NCBI GenBank assembly: GCA_013815345.1
Contig: JACDGK010000005.1
Span: 27,374 to 67,179, forward strand
Origin: Patescibacteria group bacterium
Lineage (GTDB): Bacteria > Patescibacteriota > Minisyncoccia > Phycocordibacterales > Phycocordibacteraceae
DNA: 39,806 nt
Direction of reading: 5' to 3'
Part shown: positions 16,660-23,817 of the stretch, in pieces
Layout of the letters: each line of letters begins with the position of its first letter
Numbering within the stretch: the stretch's first letter is position 1
The notes under the pieces: model-generated
Told to the model about the DNA's origin: nothing
The model's database searches: none
Seen by the model: only the letters and a program-made list of their open reading frames with translations
Made by a program: the position numbers and the translations under genes

Positions 16660-16665
16660 GCCGGT

Positions 16666-16693
16666 ATTGTATGCTTAGTTTTTGGCACGTCAA
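16666..16693 (-). promoter_or_regulatory. lepB promoter, leaderless
   Basis: TTGACG (16693-16688), 16-nt spacer, TACAAT (16671-16666), then 6 nt to the ATG at 16659. Hairpin element B starts 13 bp upstream of the -35 box. Confidence 0.8.
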
Positions 16694-16706
16694 CAGTGAC
16701 GCTCAC

Positions 16707-16827
16707 CGCGCAGATAAAACGATTTTGTGGCACGCATAATTTTCTGCTGAAAATTTGCTCCACTCCCGCCGTCGCAGTGCGTGAGGCCTCAAAATCGTTT
16801 TATCTGCGCGTCTCGCTTAGTGACTAA
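16707..16827 (-). repeat. Cloverleaf hairpin element, copy B (reverse orientation)
   Basis: The arms 16707-16727 and 16790-16810 are a perfect 21-bp inverted repeat (CGCGCAGATAAAACGA...). On the minus strand the core reads CTCACGCACTGCGACGG...GAGCAAATTTTCAGC, matching copies A and C. The flank TTAGTCACTAAGCGAG (minus strand, 16827-16812) matches copy A. It lies between the divergent lepB and pth genes. Confidence 0.88.
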
Positions 16828-16872
16828 AATTTATTTATGTGATTTATTCACGCTGCTGATATACTGGAAGGA

Positions 16873-17472
16873 ATGGCGTACGTGATTATTGGGCTTGGGA
16901 ATCCAGGGAATGAATATGTGAAGACGCGACACAATGCGGGGCGTATGGTGGTAGAGCTTCTTGCAAAAAAAGAAAGCTTTGATGAATTCGCGCTGCGAAA
17001 GACTGCAAAGGCCTCAGTCGCAGAAGGGGAGATCGAAGGCGAGAAAGTAGTCGCCGTGCTTCCCGAAGTGGCGATGAATCTTTCGGGAAAAGTTGCGCCG
17101 AATTTCGTAAAAAGTGTGAAAGCCGCCCAAAAACTTTTAGTAATACGAGATGATCTCGACTTGCCACTTGGCGTTATCAAGATGACGATGTATGGAAGAG
17201 GATCGGGAGGCCACAAGGGTGTTGAAAGTATTATGCGTGCACTCAAGACCAAAGATTTTATACAAATGAAAATCGGCATTTCAAACGCGACTCCTAAAGG
17301 AAAAATAAAGAAACCATCAGGAGAAGATAAGGTGATCACACACGTGATAGGAAAGTTTTCACCAAAAGAGGAACCTCTGCTAAAGAAGACGCTTGCACGC
17401 GCGGCTTCTGCCGCGCGTCTCTTCGTCGCCGAAGGTGTCGAGAAAGCAATGATGGAGGTAAACACGCGCTAG
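16873..17472 (+). CDS. pth: Peptidyl-tRNA hydrolase
   Basis: Recycles peptidyl-tRNA dropped from ribosomes by cleaving the ester bond. The family signature is IIGLGNPGNEY, with the catalytic histidine H20 in TRHNAGRM. MNLSG and VIRDDLDLPLG carry the conserved Asn and Asp, and GRGSGGHKGVESI is the third block. At 199 residues it is normal length. TATACT lies 7 nt before the ATG; the intervening GGAAGGA resembles an SD but would barely be transcribed. It is divergent from lepB with hairpin element B between. Confidence 0.96.
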   Translation: MAYVIIGLGNPGNEYVKTRHNAGRMVVELLAKKESFDEFALRKTAKASVAEGEIEGEKVVAVLPEVAMNLSGKVAPNFVKSVKAAQKLLVIRDDLDLPLGVIKMTMYGRGSGGHKGVESIMRALKTKDFIQMKIGISNATPKGKIKKPSGEDKVITHVIGKFSPKEEPLLKKTLARAASAARLFVAEGVEKAMMEVNTR

Positions 17473-17473
17473 T

Positions 17474-17502
17474 TTTACAGACTCTTCTTTTGCGGGTAGT
17501 AT
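17474..17502 (+). promoter_or_regulatory. Promoter of the 139-aa orphan
   Basis: TTTACA, 17-nt spacer, TAGTAT, just after the pth stop. It predicts a leader of about 25 nt containing GGGAGGAAGG. Confidence 0.6.
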
Positions 17503-17532
17503 CCGACAAGAATCGTTCTGGGAGGAAGGTTA

Positions 17533-17952
17533 ATGCTTAATGGTTTTAAAAAACCGCTGGTGCTCGCGTGGCACGCGCCGGAAATAATAGCTCGCCACGA
17601 GCGTATGGGCTATCGACTGTTTTCTGGATTTGGAATCTACGTTCGGTTTTCTCGAATCAAACAATCCGGAAAACCGAAGTCTAAATCAAGAAAGAGAAAT
17701 GACATCGCGGGAGAGGAAATCTTTCGAATCGATCTCTCCTCACCGGATGATTTTCCTCCGTCAAAGAAAGGTCCGCGAACAGTGCGAGTAATTCGTGATT
17801 GGGATGCAGACCTGCGACTACGCGAAATCCTTTATGCGGCGATCATGCTGAAGTGCGTCCCTCTCGATATATCACACCGTCTGCAGGTAAGGGTGGGGTC
17901 TTCTATTCGAGACATGCACATTGTTCGCCGAAAGCTCTCTGTGCTGAACTAA
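17533..17952 (+). CDS. Orphan basic protein, 139 aa
   Basis: I do not recognise this protein. It is lysine- and arginine-rich, with a basic cluster SGKPKSKSRKRND at about 45-57 and no membrane segment. The second half (LRLREILYAAIMLKC... RVGSSIRDMHIVRRKL) looks helical. GGGAGGAAGG lies just upstream of the ATG at 17533, so the start is clear. It carries its own promoter and ends in a strong terminator, forming a single-gene unit between pth and the S1 gene. Nucleic-acid binding would fit the charge but is a guess. Confidence 0.72.
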   Translation: MLNGFKKPLVLAWHAPEIIARHERMGYRLFSGFGIYVRFSRIKQSGKPKSKSRKRNDIAGEEIFRIDLSSPDDFPPSKKGPRTVRVIRDWDADLRLREILYAAIMLKCVPLDISHRLQVRVGSSIRDMHIVRRKLSVLN

Positions 17953-17953
17953 A

Positions 17954-17985
17954 TAAATGAGGCCGTCCGAAAGGACGGCCTCATT
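17954..17985. terminator. Bidirectional intrinsic terminator
   Basis: AAATGAGGCCGTCC and GGACGGCCTCATTT form a perfect 14-bp stem around a GAAA tetraloop. T-rich sequence follows in both directions, serving the orphan (+) and the convergent S1 gene (-). Confidence 0.93.
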
Positions 17986-18005
17986 TTCTTTTACATTTTT
18001 GATTT

Positions 18006-19139
18006 TTATTTCTTCACACCTTTCTTCGGACCGATATATGCCAGCGTCATACGCTGATCTTTTGGCTCAAAAAGAGTAATGGTGAAAGGATAGCTTTTGC
18101 CGAGCTCGAGCGTCTCACGAAGCTCTGCTGGGGTTGCGAACTCGCTGATGTGTACGAGACCTGCAACGCCTTCTTCGATAGATGCGAGCGCACCGTGCTT
18201 GTTGTATTTTATGATAACGCCCGATACTTCTTTACCTTTTTCATATCGCTCGCTCGCGCTCTTCCAAGGGTTTTCCTTCAGTGCTTTTATCGAGAGAGAT
18301 ACTTTGCCATCTTTAATCTCAATAACTTTTACCTTAGTCGATTCGCCAACTTTGAAGAGGGTGCGCGGATCCTCCACGAGACCCCAGTCGAGTTCGCTGA
18401 TATGCACGAGTCCCTCGAGACCGCTTTCAAGCTTCACGAAGACGCCGAAGTCAACCGCGCCAGTGACTTCACCTTCCACGACATCACCGACTTGGTACTT
18501 ATCGATAAGGGAGGTTTTCTCCTCGTCTTCCGAACCAGTGCGTTCTGAGAAGATAAGTTTACCTTCTTTTGGATCAGCGGTAATCACACGAACCGCGAGA
18601 CTTTGGCCAGCAAGTTTTTGGAGTTCACCGAATATTTTTTCTTTATCGCCTTCAGGTACGCGAGGATAGTGCTCTTTTGAAAGCTGTGAAGCTGGCAAGA
18701 ATCCTTGGATGCCTTGCCAGGAAAGAATCAAACCACCCTTATTCGCTTCTTCAACCGTAAGGTTGTAGATGGTACCAGCAACGATAGCTTGCTCAGCCTC
18801 GCCCCAAATAGCTGCCTGACGGGCTTCTTTGAGCGAAAGCTCGATATAGCCCTCAATTCCCGAAGGATCGACGACTTTCGCCGTGATGGTGTCGCCTGGA
18901 TTTGATTTTCGGAGAACGTCTGCCGCGTTCAAATATTCGCGTCCGTAAATAATACCAGCCCCGAATGGAGGCAAGTCGACATACAGACGTCCGCGGACGA
19001 GTTCAATAATAGTGCCTTCGACTAAGTCTCCCGCACGAGGCGGGGTAGCGATGGAATCGGCAAGATGGGCCATCGGGTGGTCGGCATCAACGACATATGC
19101 TGGAGCAATGACTGCTGCAGCCTTTTTTTCTTCAAGCAT
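18006..19139 (-). CDS. rpsA: Ribosomal protein S1-like protein with four S1 domains
   Basis: RNA-binding protein that helps ribosomes load mRNA. Four OB-fold S1 repeats are visible. VEGTIIELVRGRLYVDL is near 40, VAGTIYNLTVEEANKGGLIL near 120, VEGEVTGAVDFGVFVKL near 218, and VSGVIIKYNKHGALASI near 305. The third and fourth carry the classic GLVHISEL/GLVHISEF. At 377 residues it is shorter than the six-domain E. coli S1 and like the four-domain Gram-positive forms. It has an extended -10 promoter (TGTTATAGT) and a structured leader of about 110 nt. With so many leaderless genes nearby, its role in initiation is worth thought. Confidence 0.92.
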   Translation of the reverse strand: MLEEKKAAAVIAPAYVVDADHPMAHLADSIATPPRAGDLVEGTIIELVRGRLYVDLPPFGAGIIYGREYLNAADVLRKSNPGDTITAKVVDPSGIEGYIELSLKEARQAAIWGEAEQAIVAGTIYNLTVEEANKGGLILSWQGIQGFLPASQLSKEHYPRVPEGDKEKIFGELQKLAGQSLAVRVITADPKEGKLIFSERTGSEDEEKTSLIDKYQVGDVVEGEVTGAVDFGVFVKLESGLEGLVHISELDWGLVEDPRTLFKVGESTKVKVIEIKDGKVSLSIKALKENPWKSASERYEKGKEVSGVIIKYNKHGALASIEEGVAGLVHISEFATPAELRETLELGKSYPFTITLFEPKDQRMTLAYIGPKKGVKK

Positions 19140-19250
19140 GACAAAAATTAGGCAAGCGCGCTTGCACGACGGGTACTCTCCCTACCGGCTAAGTGCCGAT
19201 ATAAGGATGAGGGTTAGCCCGAAGCGGCTTATGTGCACACGCTCGCGACA
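19140..19250 (-). promoter_or_regulatory. Structured 5' leader of the S1 gene
   Basis: About 110 nt between the predicted start (near 19249) and the ATG at 19139. It contains the hairpin CGGC-ACTTA-GCCG and a 14-bp palindrome GCAAGCGCGCTTGC (19152-19165) close to the start codon. S1 genes are autoregulated in other bacteria, so a translational operator is plausible but not shown. Confidence 0.5.
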
Positions 19251-19255
19251 TGAGG

Positions 19256-19264
19256 ACTATAACA
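19256..19264 (-). promoter_or_regulatory. Extended -10 promoter of the S1 gene
   Basis: TGT-TATAGT on the minus strand with no good -35 at 17 nt, the usual pattern of extended -10 promoters. Confidence 0.6.
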
Positions 19265-19284
19265 GATTGTCCAAAATAAAGAAA

Positions 19285-19329
19285 GGCAAAAAAAACAAAA
19301 GACCCTTACCGAAAGTGGTAGAGGGTCTT
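19285..19329 (-). terminator. Intrinsic terminator of the unidentified RNA gene
   Basis: On the minus strand AAGACCCTCTACC and GGTAAGGGTCTT form a stem with one bulge, followed by TTGTTTTTTTTG. Confidence 0.9.
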
Positions 19330-19455
19330 GCGATAAAGAGCAAAATGAAAGAGGTTGCCGACCCCGGTGAGTTTCCCAAGAACCTTTGGGCAAGGAAGGG
19401 AATTCCCACCGGGGCCGACGGTGCGCGACTGGAACGGGGGGATCCCAGCCGTACC
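19287..19455 (-). ncRNA. Structured non-coding RNA, family not recognised (~165 nt)
   Basis: No reading frame is supported here, yet a full transcription unit is visible. A TTGCAA-16-TATGTT promoter places the 5' end near 19455, and the unit ends in a strong terminator. The RNA opens with a hairpin (CGGCTGG/CCAGTCG). A long second stem follows: GUCGGCCCCGGUG (19419-19407) pairs with CACCGGGGUCGGC (19369-19357). Two of its pairs are G-U in the minus-strand RNA and would be A-C mismatches in the opposite RNA, which fixes the strand. Above it are UUCCC/GGGAA and CCUU/AAGG. I checked for SRP, tmRNA and RNase P signatures and found none; 6S-like is not excluded. Confidence 0.75.
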
Positions 19456-19460
19456 TGCTT

Positions 19461-19488
19461 AACATACCACCATTCTTTTGTTTTGCAA
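19461..19488 (-). promoter_or_regulatory. Promoter of the unidentified RNA gene
   Basis: TTGCAA (19488-19483), 16-nt spacer, TATGTT (19466-19461) with TGG just before the -10 box (extended -10). Confidence 0.75.
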
Positions 19489-19579
19489 CTCTCTCAATCT
19501 CTCTCATTTCTTAGCGAGTACTCATGCTGCTTCTACAGACGAGTACCAAAAATTCACCATTCACGATATAATGAGCAGA

Positions 19580-20221
19580 ATGGTTATCACGCATCATGGC
19601 GGACAGTGTTTTAAGGTGACGTTTGGAGACTTGACCCTCGTATTTGACCCTATCTCAAAAAATGGCACGCTCCCTGGTATTCGTTTTGGAGCTGACATCG
19701 CACTTATTTCGCGGAATCATCCAGACATGAATGGCAGCAGCGAAATTTCATCGGGAGGGAAGGAGCTCTTTGTCATTTCTGGTCCGGGGGAATACGAACG
19801 CGGCGGCGTCACCGTGCAGGGTTTTTTTACGAAAAGCGAATATGGCTTACCAAAGGGAGAAACAGAGGCAGCTAATACTGTGTACGCCGTGAAGCTGGAA
19901 GGTATGACGCTCGTGCATCTCGGTGCCCTTGCTGAACCAGCCCTCTCTCAAGAAGCGCGAGAAGCGATCGATGATATAGATATCCTTTTTGTTCCGGTCG
20001 GAGGGGACGGCGTGCTTGATGCAGCGGATGCGGCAAAACTTTCCACGATTCTTGAACCGAAGATAATTATTCCTATGCACTGGCATGGGATGGGTGAGCC
20101 TAAGTCACTCGAAGCCTATATAAAAGAAGAAGGCGGAACGGCAGAAACGGTCGACAAACTCACCATAAAGAAGAAAGATACTACGGATAAAGATGGTGCT
20201 ATCATGGTATTAACCGCATAA
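19580..20221 (+). CDS. Metallo-beta-lactamase-fold protein (UlaG-like), metal site degenerate
   Basis: A beta-lactamase-superfamily fold related to UlaG-type Zn hydrolases. The N-terminus VITHHGGQCFKV, then LVFDPIS, the GPGEYERGGVTVQG block and IIPMHWHGMGEP follow the family order. The usual THxHxDH metal motif reads SRNHPDMN: the middle His and the Asp remain, and the first and third His are gone. The catalytic state is therefore doubtful. The TATAAT at 19567-19572 overlaps the ATG at 19571 and lies 7 nt before the ATG at 19580, so I take the latter as the leaderless start (213 residues). It is followed 4 bp later by a membrane protein gene. Confidence 0.82.
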   Translation: MVITHHGGQCFKVTFGDLTLVFDPISKNGTLPGIRFGADIALISRNHPDMNGSSEISSGGKELFVISGPGEYERGGVTVQGFFTKSEYGLPKGETEAANTVYAVKLEGMTLVHLGALAEPALSQEAREAIDDIDILFVPVGGDGVLDAADAAKLSTILEPKIIIPMHWHGMGEPKSLEAYIKEEGGTAETVDKLTIKKKDTTDKDGAIMVLTA

Positions 20222-20225
20222 GGAT

Positions 20226-20627
20226 ATGGATAAAAACACCGCAATTGATTTTGTTGAAAGACTTCGGACTAAACCGGAACACGTGCGTCGTCGTATTGCG
20301 TTTGGTACGACACTGGGTGTTACAGGGCTTGCCGCACTCGGTTGGTTTTTCGCGCTTGTGTTTTCGGGAAGTCTCTCGCTTACGCCAAATCCATCCTCAA
20401 CACAGGGAGGTACGCTTGCTGCAGACGGCACTGTGGTAGGAGGACAAGCACAAACGGCCGTTACTCAAACGAAGTCCGGCTTTTCACAACTACTCGGCGC
20501 CGCTGGTCTTGGGGGAGCAAGCGCTGCTCCTACGGCATTAAGGATTGTCGATGCTCCCACGAGCACTCCCATCTCTACGGAAAATCAATCGCCCACCGGC
20601 GGAGATCAAACCATCATTCCTTTTTAG
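20226..20627 (+). CDS. Single-pass membrane protein of unknown function, 133 aa
   Basis: I do not recognise this protein. A charged cytoplasmic N-terminus (about 1-22, with RLRTKPEHVRRR) is followed by one transmembrane segment (about 25-47). The rest is low-complexity, rich in Gly, Ser, Thr and Pro, and probably outside the membrane. It sits between the MBL-fold gene (4-bp gap) and gyrA (35-bp gap) in the same direction. TAAGGAT precedes the ATG as a weak SD. Small proteins of this shape are common in reduced genomes; no catalytic motif is visible. Confidence 0.75.
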   Translation: MDKNTAIDFVERLRTKPEHVRRRIAFGTTLGVTGLAALGWFFALVFSGSLSLTPNPSSTQGGTLAADGTVVGGQAQTAVTQTKSGFSQLLGAAGLGGASAAPTALRIVDAPTSTPISTENQSPTGGDQTIIPF

Positions 20628-20662
20628 TATTCGTTCCTAGTATTCTCATTCAGTAATTTTGT

Positions 20663-23125
20663 ATGGCAAAGAAAGAACCCGAGAGTGAAGTAGTCCCGCG
20701 CGTCAATGTGATCGATCAGTCGATCACGAGCGAAATGCGTTCGTCGTATCTGGACTACGCCATGTCGGTGATCACTTCGCGTGCCTTGCCGGATGTACGC
20801 GATGGTCTAAAACCTGTCCATCGCCGCATCCTGTATGCCATGCGTCAGACGGGACTCACTCCCACTGCAAAGTTTCGTAAGTCGGCCACCGTGGTAGGAG
20901 AGGTGCTTGGTTCGTATCATCCGCACGGCGAAACCTCAGTGTATGACGCGATGGTAAAACTTGCGCAGGATTTCTCCACACGATATTTGCTGGTACAAGG
21001 ACAGGGTAATTTTGGATCGATCGATGGTGATCCGCCTGCTGCGTATCGCTATACGGAGGCAAAGATGTCGCGTCTTGCCGATGAGCTTCTTCGTGATCTC
21101 GAAAAAGATACCGTCGAATGGATCCCGAATTTTGACGGCAGCAAACAAGAGCCAACCGTGCTTCCTGCGGCAGTGCCAAATCTTCTTTTAAATGGCGCGC
21201 TTGGTATTGCTGTGGGTGTGGCAACGAATATTCCACCACACAACCTTCGTGAGGTGGTGGATGCGACCGCACACCTTATCGATAATCCTGAGGCGACCAC
21301 TGATGATCTTTTGGAGTTTGTAAAAGGTCCCGATTTTCCTCTGGGCGGCATCGCATTCAATCAGACCGATATTAAGCATGCGTACACGAGTGGCAGAGGT
21401 GGTGTGGTCGTGCGTGGCGTCGCGGAGATAGTGGAAGAAAAGAAAGGCACCTCGATCATCATTACTTCCATTCCGTATCGCGTAAACAAAGCCGATCTTA
21501 TTGTACGAATCGCTGATCTAGTGCGCGACAAAAAAATAGAAGGTATTAAGGATCTTCGGGATGAATCAGCAGAAGATATTCGTGTGGTTGTAGAGCTGAA
21601 AGGCACCGCGCACCCCCAAGCAGTTCTCAATAATCTTTTCAAACACACGGAACTCGAAAGCACCTTCCACTACAACATGCTTGCGCTCGTTGATGGAGTG
21701 CCGCAGACTCTTTCTCTGAAAGGAATGCTTGAAGAATTTGTAAAGCACCGCCGAATCGTGGTGAAGCGTCGCACGGAATATGATCTACGCAAAGCAGAAG
21801 AGCGGGAACATATTTTGCTCGGTCTTGCCAAAGCACTCGATCACATCGATGAAGTCATCGCGATCATTCGCAAGGCGGCTGATGTGCCCTCTGCAAGTCT
21901 CGCGCTCCAAAAGAAATTTGCGTTTACCCCAATCCAAGCACAAGCCATTCTCGACATGCGGCTCCAGAAGCTTGCAGGACTCGAACGCAAAAAGATTGAA
22001 GGCGAGCTCACCGAGGTGCAGGCCCTCATCACAAGCTTGAAAAAGATTCTTGCCACTGAGAAGAGCATTTTGAAAGTGGTTCGCGCTGAGCTGACAGAGC
22101 TTGGGGATAAATTTGGGGATGACCGGCGCACGAAGATCGTGAAAGGCGGCGTAAAGAATATTTCTGTGGAAGATTTGGTGCCCGACGAGGAATCGGTGCT
22201 GGTGCTTACGCAGGGCGGCTACGTAAAACGCACGAATCCCGACGAATATAAAATACAAAAACGTGGCGGCGTGGGTGTTATCGATATGTCCACGAAAGAG
22301 GAAGACGTGGTGACGCATTTCTTAAAGGCATCAGCGCACTCAGATCTGCTCTTCTTTACTGACTACGGCAAGGCCTACCAAATGAAAATGTATGAGCTTC
22401 CTGAAGGTCGGCGTGCCACGAAAGGAAAATCGATTATGAATTTCTTGCAGCTTGCAGGAGAGGAGAAGGTTACTTCCGTACTAGCGGTGCCTAAAGGTGC
22501 CGCACGCGACGCGCTCTCTGTTTTCTTTGTCACTACCGAGGGCGTGGTAAAGAAAGTAGAAGCGAAGAATTTCTCCGATGTACGACGTTCTGGCATTATC
22601 GCGATCAGTTTGAAAGGAGGAGATAAATTAGTTGCCGCACACCTCGCAGCACAAGGTGAAAGTATTTCAATAGTAACAGCGAAAGGCCAATCAATCCGTT
22701 TTGACGAAGGAGACGTGCGCGCGATGGGACGTACTGCAGGAGGCGTGCGGGGTATGCTCGTGAAAAAAGATGACCGCATAGTTTCTGCAGAAATGGTCTC
22801 CGCGACCTCGCAAAAAGCATCACTCCTCGTCATTATGAGCAAAGGATACGGAAAGCAAACGGCCTTCAGCGAATACAAAGTACAAGGACGTGGTGGCTCA
22901 GGCATCAAAACCGCGGATGTGACGGCGAAAACGGGTGAAATTATCGGTGCAAAGGTACTTGTCGGCGACGATATTAAAGAAGAAGAAATTGTGGTGATAT
23001 CGAAAAAAGGCCAAGTCATTCGTGTTTCCGCTCACGAAATCCCGTCGCTCTCGCGCGCAACGCAAGGTGTCAGAATAATGAAAATGAGGGAGGGCGACAG
23101 TATCGCCTCAATGGTCGCATTATAG
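20663..23125 (+). CDS. gyrA: DNA gyrase subunit A
   Basis: Breakage-reunion subunit of type II topoisomerase. [21 protein letters not shown] is the family signature, and the catalytic tyrosine is Y130 in YRYTEAKM. The quinolone-region segment [11 protein letters not shown] keeps the Asp (D95). The C-terminal beta-pinwheel begins near residue 490 and contains QKRGGVG, a variant of the GyrA box (QRRGGKG), which favours GyrA over ParC. At 820 residues it is normal length. gyrB is not in the window. Hairpin element C follows 20 bp after the stop. Confidence 0.96.
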   Translation: MAKKEPESEVVPRVNVIDQSITSEMRSSYLDYAMSVITSRALPDVRDGLKPVHRRILYAMRQTGLTPTAKFRKSATVVGEVLGSYHPHGETSVYDAMVKLAQDFSTRYLLVQGQGNFGSIDGDPPAAYRYTEAKMSRLADELLRDLEKDTVEWIPNFDGSKQEPTVLPAAVPNLLLNGALGIAVGVATNIPPHNLREVVDATAHLIDNPEATTDDLLEFVKGPDFPLGGIAFNQTDIKHAYTSGRGGVVVRGVAEIVEEKKGTSIIITSIPYRVNKADLIVRIADLVRDKKIEGIKDLRDESAEDIRVVVELKGTAHPQAVLNNLFKHTELESTFHYNMLALVDGVPQTLSLKGMLEEFVKHRRIVVKRRTEYDLRKAEEREHILLGLAKALDHIDEVIAIIRKAADVPSASLALQKKFAFTPIQAQAILDMRLQKLAGLERKKIEGELTEVQALITSLKKILATEKSILKVVRAELTELGDKFGDDRRTKIVKGGVKNISVEDLVPDEESVLVLTQGGYVKRTNPDEYKIQKRGGVGVIDMSTKEEDVVTHFLKASAHSDLLFFTDYGKAYQMKMYELPEGRRATKGKSIMNFLQLAGEEKVTSVLAVPKGAARDALSVFFVTTEGVVKKVEAKNFSDVRRSGIIAISLKGGDKLVAAHLAAQGESISIVTAKGQSIRFDEGDVRAMGRTAGGVRGMLVKKDDRIVSAEMVSATSQKASLLVIMSKGYGKQTAFSEYKVQGRGGSGIKTADVTAKTGEIIGAKVLVGDDIKEEEIVVISKKGQVIRVSAHEIPSLSRATQGVRIMKMREGDSIASMVAL

Positions 23126-23144
23126 TTAACGTATCGGGCGGGAG

Positions 23145-23246
23145 AGACGCAATATGCATAAATAGCGCCTCACGCAGCGCGTCGGCGCGAGTGGAGCAAA
23201 TTTTCAGCAGAAAATTATGCGTGCGCTATTTATGCATATTGCGTCT
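23145..23246 (+). repeat. Cloverleaf hairpin element, copy C
   Basis: The arms 23145-23168 and 23223-23246 are a perfect 24-bp inverted repeat (AGACGCAATATGCAT...). The core (23169-23222) reads CTCACGCAGCGCGTCGG...GAGCAAATTTTCAGC. Inside the core, CACGCA/TGCGTG, CGCG/CGCG and AATTTTC/GAAAATT can pair, giving a stem that opens into two smaller hairpins. It lies between gyrA and the methyltransferase gene. Confidence 0.9.
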
Positions 23247-23283
23247 ATGCCCGCTGTTGCATACACATGGTATCTTTATGATA

Positions 23284-23814
23284 ATGAACTTTAGCGACCC
23301 GAAATCGAACGTCTTGCAGATGGGACTTCGTGAGGGAATGAAAGTAGCTGATCTCGGGTCGGGAAGCGGACACTATACACTCGCAGCGTCGGGAATTGTT
23401 GGGTCAACGGGTCGGGTGTATGCCATCGATATTCAGGAAGATATTTTAAAAAACGTTCAGAATGCAGCGCATAGTGCAGGACGCAGGAATATTGAAACCA
23501 TATGGGGAAATTTCGAAAAGGCGGGAGGCACAAAGCTGCGAGACCACTCGGTAGATGCCATTATTCTCTCAAATGTGCTCTTTCAGCTTGAACATGTCGA
23601 AGAAGCCATACACGAGATAAAACGCATACTCAAACCCCAAGGAATTCTTTTAGTGACGGACTGGGCAGGGGCGTATGAGGGAATGGGACCAGCGCCAGAA
23701 CAGGTGGTCTCCGAACACAAAGCAGAGGAACTTTTTATCACCGGCGGCTTTTACAAAGTAAAAGATTTTCGAGCAGGCCCCCATCACTATAGTATTGTAT
23801 TTACGGCACCCTAA
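23284..23814 (+). CDS. SAM-dependent methyltransferase, class I
   Basis: Rossmann-fold methyltransferase. The SAM-binding motif I is VADLGSGSGHYTLAAS, the acidic loop is VYAIDIQ, and DAIILSNVLFQL and ILLVTDW are later blocks, as in UbiE/Methyltransf_11-type proteins. The substrate is unknown. The track frame begins inside hairpin element C (23191), which is not credible. ATGs lie at 23278 and 23284; I chose 23284 (MNFSDPKSNV, 176 residues) because TATCTT sits 7 nt before it. The solute-binding protein gene begins 3 bp after the stop, so co-transcription is likely. Confidence 0.85.
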   Translation: MNFSDPKSNVLQMGLREGMKVADLGSGSGHYTLAASGIVGSTGRVYAIDIQEDILKNVQNAAHSAGRRNIETIWGNFEKAGGTKLRDHSVDAIILSNVLFQLEHVEEAIHEIKRILKPQGILLVTDWAGAYEGMGPAPEQVVSEHKAEELFITGGFYKVKDFRAGPHHYSIVFTAP

Positions 23815-23817
23815 TCT

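Noticed and set aside
19287-19455. Assignment of the RNA gene as SRP, tmRNA or RNase P RNA
   Set aside because: I looked for the SRP GGAAG/AGCAG apical motif, a tRNA-like end with tag ORF, and RNase P conserved blocks; none is present.
23191-23283. N-terminal extension of the methyltransferase
   Set aside because: It translates the core and right arm of hairpin element C.
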